A stretch of 64,000 nt of DNA from Microbacteriaceae bacterium. Its GTDB lineage: Bacteria > Actinomycetota > Actinomycetes > Actinomycetales > Microbacteriaceae. Both the position numbers and the translations under genes were made by a program. The stretch covers positions 62,001 through 126,000 of the forward strand of contig JAPSJW010000007.1 of the NCBI GenBank assembly GCA_031177985.1, read 5' to 3'. This document shows positions 47,273 to 55,544 of the stretch, one piece after another. A model generated the notes under the pieces. It saw nothing but the letters and a program-made list of their open reading frames with translations. It ran no database searches and was not told the origin of the DNA. Every line of letters begins with the position of its first letter. Within the stretch, counting starts at the first letter, position 1.

Positions 47273-47602
47273 ATGGCCCGCTCCACGACCTCAGCCACCG
47301 CACACTCCTGCGTGATCGGCGAGGACATGGCGTGCGCGCACGTGACCCCCGGGCACACCCTCGACCTGATGCGTCGCCGGCTCGCGGCCGCCACCCCGAG
47401 CCGCTGGCAGGACGCCCTGGTCACCGCCGTGTCGGGTGGCGTCGCCGAGCTCGCGCTCCTCGAGTCGGGCCGCGTGCTGCGGGTCTGGAACCATGAGGCG
47501 ATCGGCTCCACGGTCGTCGCAGGCGACCCGGTCGCCTTGCACGGCGTCTACGGGGTGCTCGCCGCGGGCGACTCCTGGGTGAGCGTCCGCGAACTCGACT
47601 AG
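47273..47602 (+). CDS. Hypothetical protein (109 residues)
   Basis: I do not recognise the family. The protein has a Ser/Thr-rich start, cysteines C13 and C21, an amphipathic helix (about 28-50, HTLDLMRRRLAAATPSRWQD) and a beta-rich C-terminus (LLESGRVLRVWNHEAIGSTV). No transmembrane helix is seen. ATG 47273 has GGAAGGA eight bases before it, and a -10-like TAGCGT at 47238-47243 would give a leader of about 25 bases. It is flanked by the MpaB and glycosyltransferase genes on the same strand, each with its own promoter-like sequence. Confidence 0.7.
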   Translation: MARSTTSATAHSCVIGEDMACAHVTPGHTLDLMRRRLAAATPSRWQDALVTAVSGGVAELALLESGRVLRVWNHEAIGSTVVAGDPVALHGVYGVLAAGDSWVSVRELD

Positions 47603-47608
47603 CGCGGT

Positions 47609-47614
47609 TAGACT
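47609..47614 (+). promoter_or_regulatory. -10 element TAGACT for the glycosyltransferase gene
   Basis: TAGACT predicts a start near 47621 and a leader of about 23 bases with AAGGGAG before ATG 47644. Confidence 0.4.
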
Positions 47615-47643
47615 CGCGACCCCGGCGAGGGGAAGGGAGTCTG

Positions 47644-48753
47644 ATGCGTGTCCTGGCCCGTTTCGTGGGCGGCCCCGGTCATCTGCTCCCCCAGGTGCCG
47701 CTGCTGCGGGCGCTGCTCGCCGCGGGGGGCGAGGTGGCCGTGCACGGCTCCCCCCGTGCCATCGGCCTCGTGCGTGGCCTCGGCGCCGAGCTGCTGGTGG
47801 AGCCCGAGGAGGCCGCTCCTCGCGGCGGGGCGATCCGCCCCCTGGCGCCCGTCGACATGCAGGCGGAACACGAGGTGATCGCGGAGCATTTCGCCGGCCC
47901 GGTGGCCCGTGACGACGCCCTGACGGTCTCCGCGGTCATCGAGCGCTGGCAGCCGGAGGTCGTCGTCTGCGACGACATCGACTTCGGCGCGATGCTCGCC
48001 GCCGAGCGCGCGGGCCTGCCGAGCGCGATCGTGCAGGTCATCGCCTCGGGCGCTCTCGTGCTGCCCGAGCTCGTCGGCCCGGCCCTCGACGAGCGACGCC
48101 GTGAACTGGGCCTGCCGTCCGACCGGGAGCTGCGCATGCTGCACGGCTCGCTGCTGGTGTCGCCGTTCCCGCAATCGTTCCGCGATCCGGCCTTCCCACT
48201 CCCCCCGGACACGATCGGCATGCGGCCCGAGGGCGGCGCCGCGGCCGACGGCCGGGGCGTGTACGCGACGCTCGGCACGGAGTTCCCCCGCGAGTCGGGC
48301 GACCTGCTGAACCGGATCGTCACGGCGCTCGGGCTCCTCGGCGGTCCCGCGCTGCTCACCGTGGGGCGGGACCTCGACCCGGCCGACTTCCCGGCTCCGC
48401 CGCCGGTGCGCGTCGAGCGCTTCGTGCCCCAGCGGGAGGCACTCGCCGCGAGCGACGTCATGGTGCATCACGGCGGCTCGGGTGCGGTGACCGGAGCGAT
48501 CGCGGCGGGCGTTCCGCAGGTGGTGCTGGCGTTGGGAGCGGACCAGCCCCTCAACGCGCGCCGCGTCGCCGAGCTGGGACTCGGCGCGTCGCTCGATGCA
48601 CTGGCAGCGAGCCCTTCCGAGATCGCGGATGCGGTCGAGCGGGTGCGAGACGACGCCGAAGTGCTCAGTGCGGTTCGGCGGATGCGCGAGGAGCTCCTCG
48701 CGCTGCCGGATCCGGCGCTCGCCGCCGAGGCCGTGCTCGCGCTGATCCGCTGA
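47644..48753 (+). CDS. GT1/MGT-type glycosyltransferase
   Basis: The 369-residue GT-B protein resembles macrolide/UGT-type glycosyltransferases. It has the N-terminal acceptor domain motif GGPGHLLPQVPLLRAL and a linker near 185-205. The C-terminal donor domain has ERFVPQREALAASDVMVHHG, GGSG (277-280) and ALGADQPLNARR (D300, Q301), as in the sugar-nucleotide-binding signature. Acceptor and sugar are unknown, and no biosynthetic cluster surrounds it. It may tailor or inactivate a small molecule. It ends at a strong hairpin. Confidence 0.85.
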   Translation: MRVLARFVGGPGHLLPQVPLLRALLAAGGEVAVHGSPRAIGLVRGLGAELLVEPEEAAPRGGAIRPLAPVDMQAEHEVIAEHFAGPVARDDALTVSAVIERWQPEVVVCDDIDFGAMLAAERAGLPSAIVQVIASGALVLPELVGPALDERRRELGLPSDRELRMLHGSLLVSPFPQSFRDPAFPLPPDTIGMRPEGGAAADGRGVYATLGTEFPRESGDLLNRIVTALGLLGGPALLTVGRDLDPADFPAPPPVRVERFVPQREALAASDVMVHHGGSGAVTGAIAAGVPQVVLALGADQPLNARRVAELGLGASLDALAASPSEIADAVERVRDDAEVLSAVRRMREELLALPDPALAAEAVLALIR

Positions 48754-48761
48754 GAAGCAAG

Positions 48762-48791
48762 ACGCCCCCACCGCTTCCGCGGTGAGGGCGT
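48762..48791. terminator. Bidirectional hairpin between the glycosyltransferase and copper-protein genes
   Basis: Twelve base pairs with one C.A mismatch (48762-48774 with 48779-48791) close on a TTCC tetraloop, between two convergent genes. T-runs are weak on both sides. Confidence 0.7.
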
Positions 48792-48810
48792 TCACGGGAG
48801 CTGGACGGTG

Positions 48811-49218
48811 TCAGGCCATCGAGCGCATCGACGCGAGCATCGCGTCGCAGGCGTCCATCGCCTCGCGGCAGGCCTGGGCGCACATGCGGCAGTGCTCGTG
48901 CATGTCCGCGTGCATGTCGCACTCCATCGCACACGCCTTGCACATCGCCATCGTGGCCTCGAGCATCGCCATCATGGCCATGGGCTCCATGCCCATCGGC
49001 CGCATCATGGCCCGCATCATCGTGTTGGTCATGTCCGCGGTGGTCATGCAGAGGTTCATGCACTTGGCCATGTCCTCGCCCGTGTCCATCGCAGCGCACA
49101 TCGTGCAGGCCTGCTCGCAGGCGGACATCGCCTCCATCATCCGCTGCATCATCGACATGTCCATGGTCATGCCGGCGTCCTTCATGGACGTCGACATCAT
49201 GTCCGACATCATGCTCAT
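48811..49218 (-). CDS. Methionine/cysteine-rich four-helix copper-binding-like protein
   Basis: This 135-residue protein has 40 methionines (about 30 percent) and 12 cysteines (C34, C38, C41, C53, C57, C93, C96, C100, C110, C113, C117, C124). The cysteines are spaced so that they would line one face of helices, with patterns such as CEQACTMC and CKACAMEC. This matches the DUF326/Csp-type four-helix bundle proteins that store Cu(I), with an unusually Met-rich N-terminus. No signal peptide is seen, so it is probably cytosolic. ATG 49218 has GGGAGGA before it. Copper binding is inferred. Confidence 0.85.
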   Translation of the reverse strand: MSMMSDMMSTSMKDAGMTMDMSMMQRMMEAMSACEQACTMCAAMDTGEDMAKCMNLCMTTADMTNTMMRAMMRPMGMEPMAMMAMLEATMAMCKACAMECDMHADMHEHCRMCAQACREAMDACDAMLASMRSMA

Positions 49219-49363
49219 CCGGTCCTCCCGTCGTCTCTGCGCGGGCTTCCGATAGACCCGCCCTCTATTACGGAATGTTACGGACGGGCACCTCGCAGCG
49301 GCACCCCCTCGCGGCGAATCATCGGGTAGTCCACACTGCGCCTCGTGCGTCCGCTCCGTCTCT

Positions 49364-49400
49364 CTTCGCCTGCAGCGAAGCGGCGAGGAATCCGCTTCGC
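49364..49400. promoter_or_regulatory. Overlapping inverted repeats upstream of the DHA2 efflux gene
   Basis: Segment A (CTTCGC, 49364-49369) pairs with the start of B (49375-49380). All of B (GCGAAGCGG, 49375-49383) pairs perfectly with C (CCGCTTCGC, 49392-49400). A-B and B-C are mutually exclusive. The element lies 14-50 bases upstream of a -10-like TAGAAC (49414-49419), so it may be a repressor operator or an attenuator-like leader. Confidence 0.45.
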
Positions 49401-49479
49401 AATGTCGGGGGAATAGAACAGACTGATGTGGACGTTGTCCACCAGCGTTCTTCCTCCCCTCCTGGCCGACTGGAGCCCT

Positions 49480-50970
49480 GTGACCGACAGCACTCTCACC
49501 GACGACCGCCCCGAGACCGGGTCGGTGCCCGTTCCCGACGCCACGAAGGTGGCTCCGCGCGACAAGCTCGTCATCAACCTGCTCCTCGTGTCGGCGTTCG
49601 TCGTGTTCCTCAACGAGACCGTCATGGGCGTCGCGATCCCGCGCCTGCTCGACGACCTCGACATCGTGCCGAGCCAGGGCCAGTGGCTCACGACGGCCTT
49701 CCTGCTCACAATGTCGATCGTCATCCCGATCACCGGGTTCCTGCTGCAGCGACTCAACACCCGACCGGTGTTCATCCTCGCCATGACGCTCTTCAGCATC
49801 GGCACGCTCATCTGCGCCGTCGCGCCGAGCTTCGAGCCGCTGGTCGCCGGTCGCGTCGTGCAGGCCACCGGCACCGCGATCATGATGCCGCTGCTCATGA
49901 CCACCGTCATGCAGCTCGTCCCCCCGGCGGCACGCGGCAAGACGATGGGCAACATCTCGATCGTCATGTCCGTGGCGCCCGCCGTCGGGCCCATGGTGTC
50001 CGGCCTCATCCTCAGCGTGCTCGAGTGGCGCTGGCTGTTCATCCTGGTGCTGCCGATCGCGATCGGCGCACTGCTGCTGGGTGCTGCCCGGGTGCGCAAC
50101 GTGACCGAGCCGAAGAAGGTGCCCGTCGACTACCTGTCGATCGTGCTGTCGGCCTTCGCCTTCGGCGGCATCGTCTACGGGCTCTCGCAGCTCGGAGAGG
50201 TGGCGAAGGGACTGGAGCCGGCGAACGCCTGGGGTCCCGCAGGCATCGGCGTCGTCGCGCTGGCGCTGTTCGTCGCGAGGCAGCTCCGACTGCAGCGCTC
50301 CGACCGGGCGCTGCTCGACCTGCGCACCTTCCGCTTCCGCAACTTCTCGGTCGCGGTCGTGCTGATGACGGTCATGATGGCGACCCTGTTCGGCTCGATC
50401 ATCCTGCTGCCGATCTACACGGTGCGCGTGCTCGGCCTCGATGAGCTCGTCACCGGTCTGCTGCTGCTGCCCGGCGGTCTGCTGATGGGTCTGCTCGGCC
50501 CTGTCGTCGGCCGGCTGTACGACCGCTACGGCCCGAGGGTGCTCGTCGTTCCCGGCTCCGTCACGGTCAGCGCGGCCCTCTGGTTCATGACGATGTTCGC
50601 CGACGACAGCCCGGTCTACATGGTGCTGATCGCCCACGTCATCCTGAGCCTCGGCCTGGCGTTCATGTTCACTCCGCTGTTCACGGCCGGTCTCGGCGCC
50701 CTCGAGCCCCGGTTCTACGCGCACGGGAGTGCGATCGTCGGCACCGTCCAGCAGGTGGCGGGCGCGGCGGGAACGGCGCTGTTCGTCACGATCTTCACGG
50801 CACAGTCGTTCGCGTTCGCCGCCGAGGGAGCCGGTCAGGTCGCCGCGGAGGCCGACGGCATCCGCCTCGCCCTGTCGGTCGGGGCGACGATCTCGCTCGC
50901 CACCATCGCGGTCGCGTTCTTCGTGCGGAAGCCCGACGACACGAGCAAGGACGCCCCGCTAGCACACTGA
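49480..50970 (+). CDS. DHA2-type MFS multidrug efflux transporter
   Basis: This 496-residue major facilitator protein has about 14 transmembrane helices. Motifs include FVVFLNETVMGVAIPRLLDD, SQGQWLTTAFLLTMS, GRVVQATGTAIMMPLLMTTV and VGRLYDRYGPRVLV. The family exports drugs or small cations with protons. GTG 49480 has GGAG before it. An alternative is ATG 49426, six bases after TAGAAC, which would add 18 residues and be leaderless. The overlapping inverted repeats upstream suggest regulation. It is divergent from the copper-binding-like gene. Confidence 0.9.
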   Translation: MTDSTLTDDRPETGSVPVPDATKVAPRDKLVINLLLVSAFVVFLNETVMGVAIPRLLDDLDIVPSQGQWLTTAFLLTMSIVIPITGFLLQRLNTRPVFILAMTLFSIGTLICAVAPSFEPLVAGRVVQATGTAIMMPLLMTTVMQLVPPAARGKTMGNISIVMSVAPAVGPMVSGLILSVLEWRWLFILVLPIAIGALLLGAARVRNVTEPKKVPVDYLSIVLSAFAFGGIVYGLSQLGEVAKGLEPANAWGPAGIGVVALALFVARQLRLQRSDRALLDLRTFRFRNFSVAVVLMTVMMATLFGSIILLPIYTVRVLGLDELVTGLLLLPGGLLMGLLGPVVGRLYDRYGPRVLVVPGSVTVSAALWFMTMFADDSPVYMVLIAHVILSLGLAFMFTPLFTAGLGALEPRFYAHGSAIVGTVQQVAGAAGTALFVTIFTAQSFAFAAEGAGQVAAEADGIRLALSVGATISLATIAVAFFVRKPDDTSKDAPLAH

Positions 50971-51014
50971 GTCGGCTTGCGTCGCCGGTTTCCGCATCCC
51001 GAGGACCGGCGACG

Positions 51015-51020
51015 TACGCT
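51015..51020 (+). promoter_or_regulatory. -10 element TACGCT for the acetyltransferase-epimerase operon (leaderless)
   Basis: TACGCT is six bases before ATG 51027, with a pyrimidine-rich spacer that holds no ribosome-binding site. Confidence 0.65.
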
Positions 51021-51026
51021 CGTTTC

Positions 51027-51320
51027 ATGGCTACCGAGTTCGCGCATGAACCGGATGCGCACCGCTACACCATGAGCGTCGACGGCTCCGTCGTCAGCGT
51101 GCTCGAGTACCGGGACAACGGCTCGATCGTGGCGTTCCATCACACGCTCACGCTCCCCCAGCACCGCGGTCGCGGCTACGCCGATCAGCTCGTCCGCTTC
51201 GCCGTCGACCATGTCGAGCGCTCGGGACGCGGCAGGATCCTGCCCACCTGCTGGTACGTCGCCGAGTGGTTCGACCGGCACCCCGAGCGAGCCGGGCTCC
51301 TGTACCGCAGGGCAGGATGA
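51027..51320 (+). CDS. Small GNAT-like N-acetyltransferase (Acetyltransf_CG type)
   Basis: This 97-residue protein has the minimal GNAT core, with the acetyl-CoA loop LPQHRGRGYADQLVRFAVDH and the downstream ILPTCWYVAEWFDRHPE. These are typical of the short YjdJ/GTL3B-like family. The substrate is unknown. Its stop overlaps the NnrE start in ATGA (51317-51320), so it is translationally coupled to the epimerase. Confidence 0.87.
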   Translation: MATEFAHEPDAHRYTMSVDGSVVSVLEYRDNGSIVAFHHTLTLPQHRGRGYADQLVRFAVDHVERSGRGRILPTCWYVAEWFDRHPERAGLLYRRAG

Positions 51321-51985
51321 CCGGACCGGCCTACACGGCCGACCAGATCCGGGCGGCGGAGGCTCCTCTGCTGGCGCGGGGCGTGCCGCTGATGCGCCGC
51401 GCGGCCACGGCGCTCGCCCGCGAGGTGGCGTCCCGCTTCCCGCCGGGCGCTGCGGTGCTCACGCTCGCCGGATCCGGCGACAACGGCGGCGACGCACTTT
51501 ACGGCTCGGCCGAGCTCGCGGCCCAGGGGCGCCGCGTGATGATCGTGCGCACCGGCGGTCGCGTGCATGAGGCCGCGCACGCGGCCGCGCTCTCGGCAGG
51601 CGCCGCCGAGGCGGCTGCGGACGACGTCGCGGGGCTGACCCGCAGCTGCGCCGTCGTCCTCGACGGCATCCTCGGCATCGGAGGTCCGCCCGGGCCACGG
51701 GCTCTGCGCGGAACCGCACGATGGGTGGTGGAGCGCGTCCTGACCGCGCTCGAGGACCGCCCCCGCCCGCTCGTGGTCGCCGTCGACCTCCCGAGCGGCC
51801 TCTCTCCCGACGACGGCAGGACCGCCGACGGGATCATCCTTCCTGCCGACGTGACCGTCACGTTCGGCGCGGTGAAGGCCGGCCTCCTCCTGGGCGACGG
51901 CCCCCGGCTCTCGGGTGAGGTGGTGCTGGTCGACATCGGACTGGACCTGACGGGCATCGCGCCCGCCGTACCGGGGCCAGGCTGA
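51317..51985 (+). CDS. nnrE: NAD(P)HX epimerase (YjeF N-terminal domain)
   Basis: This repair enzyme interconverts the R and S hydrates of NAD(P)H so that the dehydratase can restore NAD(P)H. The 222-residue protein has AGSGDNGGDALYGSAELAA (51-69), LDGILGIGGPPGPR and VAVDLPSGLSPDDG, matching YjeF_N. The dehydratase domain (NnrD) that many bacteria fuse to it is absent, and no dehydratase gene is nearby. ATG 51317 overlaps the acetyltransferase stop. Confidence 0.88.
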   Translation: MTGPAYTADQIRAAEAPLLARGVPLMRRAATALAREVASRFPPGAAVLTLAGSGDNGGDALYGSAELAAQGRRVMIVRTGGRVHEAAHAAALSAGAAEAAADDVAGLTRSCAVVLDGILGIGGPPGPRALRGTARWVVERVLTALEDRPRPLVVAVDLPSGLSPDDGRTADGIILPADVTVTFGAVKAGLLLGDGPRLSGEVVLVDIGLDLTGIAPAVPGPG

Positions 51986-52043
51986 TCCTCAGACGATGCA
52001 GGGAGATCGCCCCGACCGCCGCGACGTCAGGCACACTAGTGAG

Positions 52044-52952
52044 GTGGACACGCCCGAGACCGAGCAGATGGACGTTCTCGAGCCGACGGACGTTCCCGAG
52101 CCGCACCCGGCGAACCGGCGGAGGCTCGCGATCATCGCGGCCGCAGTCGTCGTCGCGCTGGTGGGCGGCGGGCTCGCCGTGTGGGGCGCCGTCAGCTCGT
52201 CGCAGCAGACGCTGAGCGCCGCAGAGTCCTCGTTCCTCGACCGGCGAGAGCTGGCCGTCGCGATCATCGAGGATGCCCGGGACACGGTGGCCGAGGCGTC
52301 CGAGGTGCACGCCGACAGCGAGGGACGCGTGCTCGACGACGCGGTCCGGGTCGCGCTGGCCGACGGGATCGGCGAGGTCGAGGACCTGCTCGCCGCCGCG
52401 GAATCGGAGCTCGCGAGCGCCGACGAGGTGCTGGAGAACGCCCGCGCCGGCATCAATGTGCTCGCCCTCGGCGCCGACGCGCGCGCGACCGCGACGAGTC
52501 TCGACGACATCCGCTTCAGCGCCGCGGCCGATCTCGGCGAGGCGCTTCCCGGTCTCGAGGAGCTGATGGCCGCGGTCGAGGCCGCCGTCGACGAGTGGGA
52601 GCAGCGGCAGGTCCAGTCGAGCTACACGAAGCACGTCGTGGCCACGGGCTGGTACCCGGAACTCGACCGCTGCGAGGGCGCCGTCGACATCTCGGCGCAC
52701 TACCTCGACATCCCGACGATCGCCGAGCACTGGTCGTGCGGCGGCAACAGCTTCCCCGACGAACCGGGCACCGTCATCACGCTGACCGGCCAGCACGCGG
52801 GCCTCTACCGGGTGGAGGGCATCAAGGCGATGCTCAACATCGACATCCACGACGCGGGCGACATCCCGACGGGCTACGACCTGCTGTACCAGACCTGCCA
52901 GGACGGGTGGTCGACGTCGATGTCCTTCACGGCGCTGACGAAGATCGGCTGA
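52044..52952 (+). CDS. Membrane-anchored extracytoplasmic hypothetical protein
   Basis: The roughly 302-residue protein has an acidic cytoplasmic N-terminus and one transmembrane helix (about 26-50, LAIIAAAVVVALVGGGLAVW). An extracytoplasmic helical region (about 55-190) is rich in Ala/Glu. A compact C-terminal domain has three cysteines (DRCEGAV, WSCGGN, QTCQDG) that could form disulfides. I do not recognise the family. GTG 52044 is favoured, with ATG 51996 as an alternative that would add 16 residues. It is downstream of nnrE by about 60 bases. Confidence 0.75.
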   Translation: MDTPETEQMDVLEPTDVPEPHPANRRRLAIIAAAVVVALVGGGLAVWGAVSSSQQTLSAAESSFLDRRELAVAIIEDARDTVAEASEVHADSEGRVLDDAVRVALADGIGEVEDLLAAAESELASADEVLENARAGINVLALGADARATATSLDDIRFSAAADLGEALPGLEELMAAVEAAVDEWEQRQVQSSYTKHVVATGWYPELDRCEGAVDISAHYLDIPTIAEHWSCGGNSFPDEPGTVITLTGQHAGLYRVEGIKAMLNIDIHDAGDIPTGYDLLYQTCQDGWSTSMSFTALTKIG

Positions 52953-52974
52953 CCGACCCGGTCCGGCTGCGGCG

Positions 52975-53100
52975 TCAGTCCGTCTTCTGCGGGTTCGTGA
53001 CGTCGGGCTCCTCGGCGGCCCCACCCGAGTTCGTGTCCGCCTCGGTGTCGGCGTCGTGGTGCTGCAGCTCGTCGTACTCGGGCTTCTGGTCCTTGTCCAT
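52975..53100 (-). CDS. Very small acidic protein (41 residues)
   Basis: MDKDQKPEYDELQHHDADTE opens a 41-residue, strongly acidic frame with a purine-rich AAAGGATGG upstream. It lies alone on the minus strand between the membrane protein and the MFS gene and uses the codon bias of its neighbours. The function is unknown. Its reality rests on the ribosome-binding site, the hydrophilic composition and the absence of any other gene in this 240-base stretch. Confidence 0.5.
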   Translation of the reverse strand: MDKDQKPEYDELQHHDADTEADTNSGGAAEEPDVTNPQKTD

Positions 53101-53192
53101 GCCCCCATCCTTTCCGCCGGGCACAGCCGGGCGACAGCGCCTTGACGGATGGTTCGGCCGGGTCTACGGCGGCGTGTAGCGTCGAGAGGGCC

Positions 53193-54536
53193 GTGTCAGA
53201 ACCGCTCCACCCCGAAGGCGCCGACGTGCAGACGCTCGCGCCGCGTCGCCGCCACCTCGTCGACCTCACGCCGCTGCGGGAGTCACCGCCGTTCGCCCGC
53301 ATGTGGATCGGCGCGGCGATCACCGGCATCGGGGGGCAGATGACGATCGTCGCGGTCGGCCTCCACATCTACGACCTCACGGCGTCGACCTTCGCCGTGG
53401 CCCTCCTGGGGCTGGTGGCACTCGGGCCGATGATCCTGTCCGGCCTCTACGGCGGGGCCCTTGCCGACACCTTCGACCGCAGGCGGGTCGCGCTGCTGTC
53501 GGCGATCGTCGCCTGGGCCTCCACGGCCGTGATAGCGCTCCTCGCCTGGCTCGACGTGCAGGAGGTGTGGCCGCTCTACCTGCTCTCCACGCTCAACGCC
53601 GTGTCGAGCACCCTCGTCGGCGTCGCGCGCCAGGCGATCGTCCCGCGTCTGCTGCGGCCCGACCTGCTGCCGGCCGCCAGTGCCCTCGGCGGCATAGCGG
53701 GCGGCGCGATGGTCACCGTCGGCCCCGCGCTCGCCGGCGTGCTGGTGGCCTACGTCGGCATCGCGTGGACCTACACGATCGACGTCGTGCTCTTCCTCGC
53801 GGCGTTCCTCGGACTGTGGACGCTGCCAGCTGTCCTGCCGGAGGGCGAGCGCCGCCGTCCGGGCTGGGGCTCCGTCGCCGAAGGTATCCGCTTCCTCCGT
53901 GCCGCCCCGAACATCCGCACGTCGTTCCTCATCGACATCGCGGCGATGACCTTCGGCAACCCGCGCGCCCTGTTCCCCGCGGCGGGAGCGCTGCTGCTGG
54001 GCGGCGGTCCGGTGACCGTCGGGGTGCTCACCGCCTCCGGGGCTGTCGGCACCCTCCTGCTCAGCGTGTTCTCGGGCAGGCTCAGCGGCATCCGTCATCA
54101 CGGCCGCGCCACCGCGTGGGGCGTCGCCTGCTACGGGCTGGCGATCCTCGGCTTCGGCATCACCCTGCTGGTGGCGCAGCTGGTGCCGCACGACGCGGGA
54201 GAGGACATCGCCGAGGCGAACCTGGTGGCCCTCGTGATCGCGGCGCTCTTCTTCGCGGTCGCGGGAGCCGCGGACAACGTCAGCATGATCTTCCGGAACA
54301 CCATGATGCAGGCGGCGGTCCCGGACAGCGTGCGAGGGCGCACGCAGGGGATCTTCACCGTCGTGGTCACCGGAGGCCCACGCCTCGGCGACCTCTATGT
54401 CGGGCTGCTCACCCTCGCCGGAGCCCTCTGGTTCCCACCGCTGCTCGGCGGCATCCTCATCGTCGGCGTCACGGTGGTGCTCCTGCGGTCGGTGACGAGC
54501 TTCCGGGACTACGACGCGAGGGACCCCCGGCCGTAG
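53193..54536 (+). CDS. MFS transporter (enterobactin exporter/DHA3-like)
   Basis: This 447-residue major facilitator protein has about 12 transmembrane helices. Motifs include GGQMTIVAVGLHIYDLT, LYGGALADTFDRRRVALLS, ARQAIVPRLLRPDLLPAA and MIFRNTMMQAAVPDSVRGRTQG. These resemble the DHA3/EntS-type exporters. The substrate is unknown. GTG 53193 has GAGAGGG before it, and TAGCGT at 53177-53182 is a plausible -10. It is followed after 43 bases by a WYL regulator on the same strand, which might control it. Confidence 0.88.
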   Translation: MSEPLHPEGADVQTLAPRRRHLVDLTPLRESPPFARMWIGAAITGIGGQMTIVAVGLHIYDLTASTFAVALLGLVALGPMILSGLYGGALADTFDRRRVALLSAIVAWASTAVIALLAWLDVQEVWPLYLLSTLNAVSSTLVGVARQAIVPRLLRPDLLPAASALGGIAGGAMVTVGPALAGVLVAYVGIAWTYTIDVVLFLAAFLGLWTLPAVLPEGERRRPGWGSVAEGIRFLRAAPNIRTSFLIDIAAMTFGNPRALFPAAGALLLGGGPVTVGVLTASGAVGTLLLSVFSGRLSGIRHHGRATAWGVACYGLAILGFGITLLVAQLVPHDAGEDIAEANLVALVIAALFFAVAGAADNVSMIFRNTMMQAAVPDSVRGRTQGIFTVVVTGGPRLGDLYVGLLTLAGALWFPPLLGGILIVGVTVVLLRSVTSFRDYDARDPRP

Positions 54537-54579
54537 AAAGCGCTCAGGAGATGAGCACTTCGTGCGCCATCATCGGAAG

Positions 54580-55533
54580 ATGCGCGCTGACCGGCTCGTC
54601 GCGACCCTCCTGCTGCTGCAGGCCAGGGGACGCGTCAGCGCCCGGGAGCTCGCCGAGGAGCTCGAGGTGTCGGTGGCTACCGCTCGGCGCGACCTGGAGG
54701 CGCTGTCGACGGCGGGCATCCCGGTGTATCCGCAGCCCGGTCGGGGCGGCGGGTGGCAGATCCTGGGCGGCGGGCGCACCGACCTCTCCGGGCTCACGGC
54801 AGGCGAGGCCCGGTCTCTGTTCCTGCTCCTCGGGCCCGCGGCCGGCGGTTCCGGTGAGACGCGGTCGGCGCTGCGCAAGCTCGCCCGCGCCCTGCCCGAG
54901 ACGTTCCGCGACGACGCGGTCGCCGCCGCCGACGCGGTCGTCGTCGACGACCAGGGCTGGGGCGCGCTCCCCCGCGCACGATCCCCACTGCTCGACGACC
55001 TGCAGACCGCTGTCGTCGAGCGCAGGCGGGTGCTCATGTCGTACGAGCCGTGGAACCGCGAGGTGCGCGAGCGCGAGATCGAGCCGTGGGGCCTCGTCGA
55101 CAAGGACGGCGTCTGGTACCTGCTCGGCCGCACCGAGCGGGGCGAGCGCACCTACCGCGTCGACCGCATCCGCGCCCTCACGGTGACGGACGCCCGTTTC
55201 GAGCGGCCCGACAGCCTCGACCTCGATTCCCTGTGGCAGCGCGCCCGAGGCGAGATCGAGGAGCAGCGGGCGGCCGCTTCCGCGGTGGTCCGCACGGATG
55301 CACGGCTGCTGCCGGTGCTGAGGAGCGCGTTGGGCGCTTCCCGGGTCGAGGTGCTCTCCGCGGGTGCCGACTCCGCCGTGGTGCGGGTGAGCGCGCAGAC
55401 CGAGCTCCTGCTCGCCCGCACGCTGGCCGGGTGGGGCGGGCTCGCCGAGGTCGTGGAGCCGGTCGCAGTGCGGCAGGCGCTCGCGGCGCTCGGTGCTGAG
55501 CTGGTCGAGCTGTACGGTCCCCGCGACGTCTGA
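54580..55533 (+). CDS. YafY-family regulator (HTH plus WYL domain)
   Basis: The 317-residue protein has a DeoR-like winged helix at 1-60 (MRADRLVATLLLLQARGRVS, ELAEELEVSVATARRDLEAL) and a WYL domain (about 130-220, with GLVDKDGVWYLLGRTERGER). A C-terminal WCX-like extension follows. WYL proteins sense ligands, often nucleic-acid fragments. ATG 54580 gives the canonical family N-terminus; GTG 54562 would add 6 residues. The target may be the preceding MFS gene or the convergent SDR operon. Confidence 0.88.
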   Translation: MRADRLVATLLLLQARGRVSARELAEELEVSVATARRDLEALSTAGIPVYPQPGRGGGWQILGGGRTDLSGLTAGEARSLFLLLGPAAGGSGETRSALRKLARALPETFRDDAVAAADAVVVDDQGWGALPRARSPLLDDLQTAVVERRRVLMSYEPWNREVREREIEPWGLVDKDGVWYLLGRTERGERTYRVDRIRALTVTDARFERPDSLDLDSLWQRARGEIEEQRAAASAVVRTDARLLPVLRSALGASRVEVLSAGADSAVVRVSAQTELLLARTLAGWGGLAEVVEPVAVRQALAALGAELVELYGPRDV

Positions 55534-55544
55534 GCGGAGCTGAG

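Noticed and set aside
49426-49479. Start of the DHA2 transporter at ATG 49426
   Set aside because: It is possible as a leaderless start six bases after TAGAAC. That hexamer lacks the final T and GTG 49480 has GGAG, so the shorter form is preferred but not proven.
51996-52043. Start of the membrane-anchored protein at ATG 51996
   Set aside because: It would begin 11 bases after the nnrE stop and add a charged lead with no ribosome-binding site; GTG 52044 is slightly favoured.
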